From a virus, in the IMG/VR virus record IMGVR_UViG_3300042991_000439, positions 1-40,831 of that record: a stretch of 40,831 nucleotides of DNA. One strand, 5' to 3'. The notes below the pieces were generated by a model that worked only from the letters and a program-made list of their open reading frames with translations, was not told the DNA's origin and ran no database searches. Shown piece after piece: positions 39,436 through 40,831 of this stretch. How positions within the stretch are numbered: position 1 is the stretch's first letter; each line of letters starts with the position of its first letter. The translations under genes and the position numbers were made by a program.

Positions 39436-39939
39436 ATGAAATTCGGTTATGCTGACAACAAAGATGAAAACTTAGATGTAGACAAGATGTACAACGATGA
39501 TGTCAAAGTGACTAACAGATCTCGTACTGAGTTGAATAAAATGATTGAGCAATTACGAGAAAATGATGTCGTATATGTCAAACATTTAGGTCAACTTTAT
39601 TGGAGTGCACGAGATGTCGTACATTTGTTGTCGATTTTAATGTCAAAGAATGTAAATTTAATCTCTATAGATGACGATTTTAATTTATTTAAGTCGCAAG
39701 ATGTCATTAGAGCTTTCAAAAAAATTGAATCATATAAACTCACTGCAATTAAAAAAAATACGTGGAAAAATGCAGGAGCTAAATGCAAACCTATCGATGA
39801 AAACCTCTGGACCTCATACTATAACTTATGGAAAAATAAGTCAATAACAAAAACACAATGGGGGAAAATGATGAATATTCCACCAGATCGTTTTTCACGT
39901 ATTTTCAAAATGCGACATATTTTGAATTCTAAGGGGTAG
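39436..39939 (+). CDS. Catalytically dead serine-recombinase-fold protein with helix-turn-helix
   Basis: This protein has 167 residues from ATG 39436, eight bases after AAGAGG. The first 85 residues follow the resolvase plan: MKFGYADNKDENLD against the usual GYARVSTxDQNLD, then RTELNKMIEQLRENDVVYVKHLGQLYWSARDVVHLL and NVNLISIDDDFN. The catalytic Ser and Arg of ARVST are Asp and Lys here, and the Arg residues of the LDRLGRS box are lost (LGQLYWS). The C-terminus (SITKTQWGKMMNIPPDRFSRIFKMR) keeps a resolvase-like helix-turn-helix. It most likely binds DNA as a dimer without cutting, as a regulator or organiser. Confidence 0.72.
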   Translation: MKFGYADNKDENLDVDKMYNDDVKVTNRSRTELNKMIEQLRENDVVYVKHLGQLYWSARDVVHLLSILMSKNVNLISIDDDFNLFKSQDVIRAFKKIESYKLTAIKKNTWKNAGAKCKPIDENLWTSYYNLWKNKSITKTQWGKMMNIPPDRFSRIFKMRHILNSKG

Positions 39940-39959
39940 TTTCTAATTCAAACATGAAT

Positions 39960-40100
39960 TTATACTACCTCGTCCTTAGACGGGTCATTTTGAACTTGTA
40001 AATGCTCGTAATTTTGATTCTCACACTTACATTCTTCCTCAACGTAAGAATCTAACAATAAATTCTCATTGAAATCATCATCTTTCATTTTTAAAATCAT
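39960..40100 (-). CDS. Small acidic protein after the initiator
   Basis: This protein has 46 residues. ATG 40100 overlaps the initiator stop (ATGA), a classic coupled start. It reads MILKMKDDDFNENLLLDSY, then EEECKCENQNYEH and an acidic end. It has two cysteines two residues apart and no known fold. It converges on the plus-strand regulator gene, whose stop lies 20 bases away. The function is unknown. Confidence 0.5.
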   Translation of the reverse strand: MILKMKDDDFNENLLLDSYVEEECKCENQNYEHLQVQNDPSKDEVV

Positions 40101-40831
40101 TTTTCTATCCCCATTCTAATCAATTCTACATAGGTAAATTTTGCTTTCAATTCTTCTTTGGTTAACTTTAAAACTTCGTTAGCAGAACATTTTTGTTCAC
40201 GAACTGCAGCCGCTTGTAACATCATTAAATCTTTATCAATATTAATCCGCCCGCAAGAATTCTCAGTAGGAGCAACGTAAACCTTTGAGTCTGGACGCTT
40301 TGGTTCAACTTTTGCCACAGTTTTGCTACCAGATTGAAAATTGTTTTTAGCCCACATTGATACTTTTAAACGATAATTTGATTTTGTTATTAATTTCCCT
40401 TGACTATCTATCCATTCATTGTTACAATAATGATCGTAGAAATCTTTAGCATTTATGCTAAGTTCTTTCTCAGCGATAAAGCTTTCAATTTCGTCAAGAG
40501 TTGGGGGCTTTTTTCGTTCTTCGTTTTTTAAAAAAAATTTTTCAGCCATATATATATCTGAGTTTATGGATGAGTTTACGGATGGTATAGGTGAACAAAT
40601 TTTGTAACATCCATGTGACAAATTTGTAACTTCCATGTGACAAATTTGTAACTTGTCTGATGAAGCATCTTTTGATTCTTTTTTTAATTTATAATCCGCT
40701 TCATTACTCATGTTACAATTTTGTAACTTGGTGGGTTCATAATAACTCAATGTTTTATCTGTAATCGTGTACCAACGTGTCCTGTCATACTTCTTAAGAT
40801 TGAACCTACTTATCTTAATCAAACCCTTTTT
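40097..40831 (-). CDS. Phage replication initiator, C-terminal part (continues at 349)
   Basis: This is the remainder of the initiator that begins at 349. After the winged helix comes a Cys/His/Asn-rich linker encoded by the iterons (KLQICHMEVTNLSHGCYKIC). The C-terminal domain follows, PPTLDEIESFIAEKELSINAKDFYDHYCNNEWIDSQG, then YRLKVSMWAKN, the typical helicase-loader half of DnaD-like phage initiators. A short basic linker and a helical end close it. The stop TGA is at 40099-40097. The whole protein has 318 residues. Confidence 0.88.
   Translation of the reverse strand, partial: KKGLIKISRFNLKKYDRTRWYTITDKTLSYYEPTKLQNCNMSNEADYKLKKESKDASSDKLQICHMEVTNLSHGCYKICSPIPSVNSSINSDIYMAEKFFLKNEERKKPPTLDEIESFIAEKELSINAKDFYDHYCNNEWIDSQGKLITKSNYRLKVSMWAKNNFQSGSKTVAKVEPKRPDSKVYVAPTENSCGRINIDKDLMMLQAAAVREQKCSANEVLKLTKEELKAKFTYVELIRMGIEK
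40508..40560. other. AT-rich stretch beside the iterons (possible unwinding element)
   Basis: A run of T and A including AAAAAAAATTTTT, and then TATATATATC, lies just beside the tandem iterons within the initiator gene. It would be easy to melt and may be the duplex-opening part of an origin located in the gene. Confidence 0.4.
40596..40660. repeat. Tandem iterons inside the initiator gene
   Basis: Three direct repeats of 22-23 bases occur at 40596-40618, 40619-40640 and 40641-40660. The first two have the form CAAATTTGTAAC, two bases, CCATGTGA; the third keeps only the first half. A related palindromic copy follows at 40712-40727. The spacing is about two helical turns. In Gram-positive phages with this initiator type, such repeats in the coding sequence are the initiator's binding sites and the origin. 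Confidence 0.75.
40705..40831. repeat. Terminal direct repeat (right copy), circular-contig overlap
   Basis: This is identical to bases 1-127. Joining the two copies restores one open initiator gene, one palindromic iteron and a genome of about 40,704 bp. Confidence 0.93.

Overview
The window is one complete circular bacteriophage genome. Its first 127 and last 127 bases are identical, so the true unit is about 40,704 bp and the initiator gene is cut by the arbitrary contig break. The DNA is AT-rich (roughly one third GC), uses the standard code, has strong AGGAGG-type ribosome sites and carries Gram-positive siphophage families: SPP1-type portal, PBSX-type terminase, DUF4355 scaffold, Gp15 tail chaperone and a DnaD-like initiator. 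The host is most likely a Bacillota bacterium, probably gut-associated given the BspA-type leucine-rich fibre. I cannot name the genus. No integrase and no classical CI repressor were found.

Almost everything reads on the minus strand. In transcription order: (1) 555 down to 1, then 40831 to 39960: a small winged-helix-like protein, the replication initiator with iterons inside its gene, and a small acidic protein. (2) 39436-39939 on the plus strand: a serine-recombinase-fold protein without its catalytic residues, divergent from an ArpU/RinA-like regulator (39366-39001). (3) 38963-31511, replication and recombination: a tiny acidic protein, VRR-NUC nuclease, HNH endonuclease, SNF2-like helicase, YqaJ-like exonuclease, Sak4-like ATPase, DUF669-like protein, family-B DNA polymerase and primase-helicase. 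A 416-bp non-coding region of phased CTGTAACC repeats around an AT core follows; it is a probable origin and ends in a terminator. (4) 31093-21652, cargo and packaging: a UDP-sugar dehydratase, two glycosyltransferases, an N4/N6 methylase, the probable small terminase, a Mod-like methylase, thymidine kinase, a PnuC-like membrane protein, MazG, HsdM and HsdS without HsdR. (5) 21652-14353: large terminase, two fibre or receptor-binding proteins in an unusual place, portal and minor capsid protein. (6) 14350-12630: a moron-like island with its own promoters and terminators, two double-glycine leader peptides, several tiny ORFs and a plus-strand paralogue of the initiator's winged helix. (7) 12530-1101: scaffold, major capsid, connectors, tail tube, chaperones, tape measure, tail hub, fibre, amidase and holin. 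(8) 1015-773: a third double-glycine peptide.

The findings most worth pursuing are these. A strand-biased octamer, CAGCGGGA, occurs 12 times on the minus strand and twice on the plus strand, in all three codon phases, and contains the Bacillus Chi core AGCGG. A small plus-strand RNA appears to lie antisense to the leader of the initiator operon, as in plasmid copy control. Three double-glycine leader peptides are encoded without a transporter. A catalytically dead recombinase-fold protein sits at a palindromic operator. Two repeat arrays in different places share the core TGTAAC. All functions are read from sequence by eye; no database search was run.
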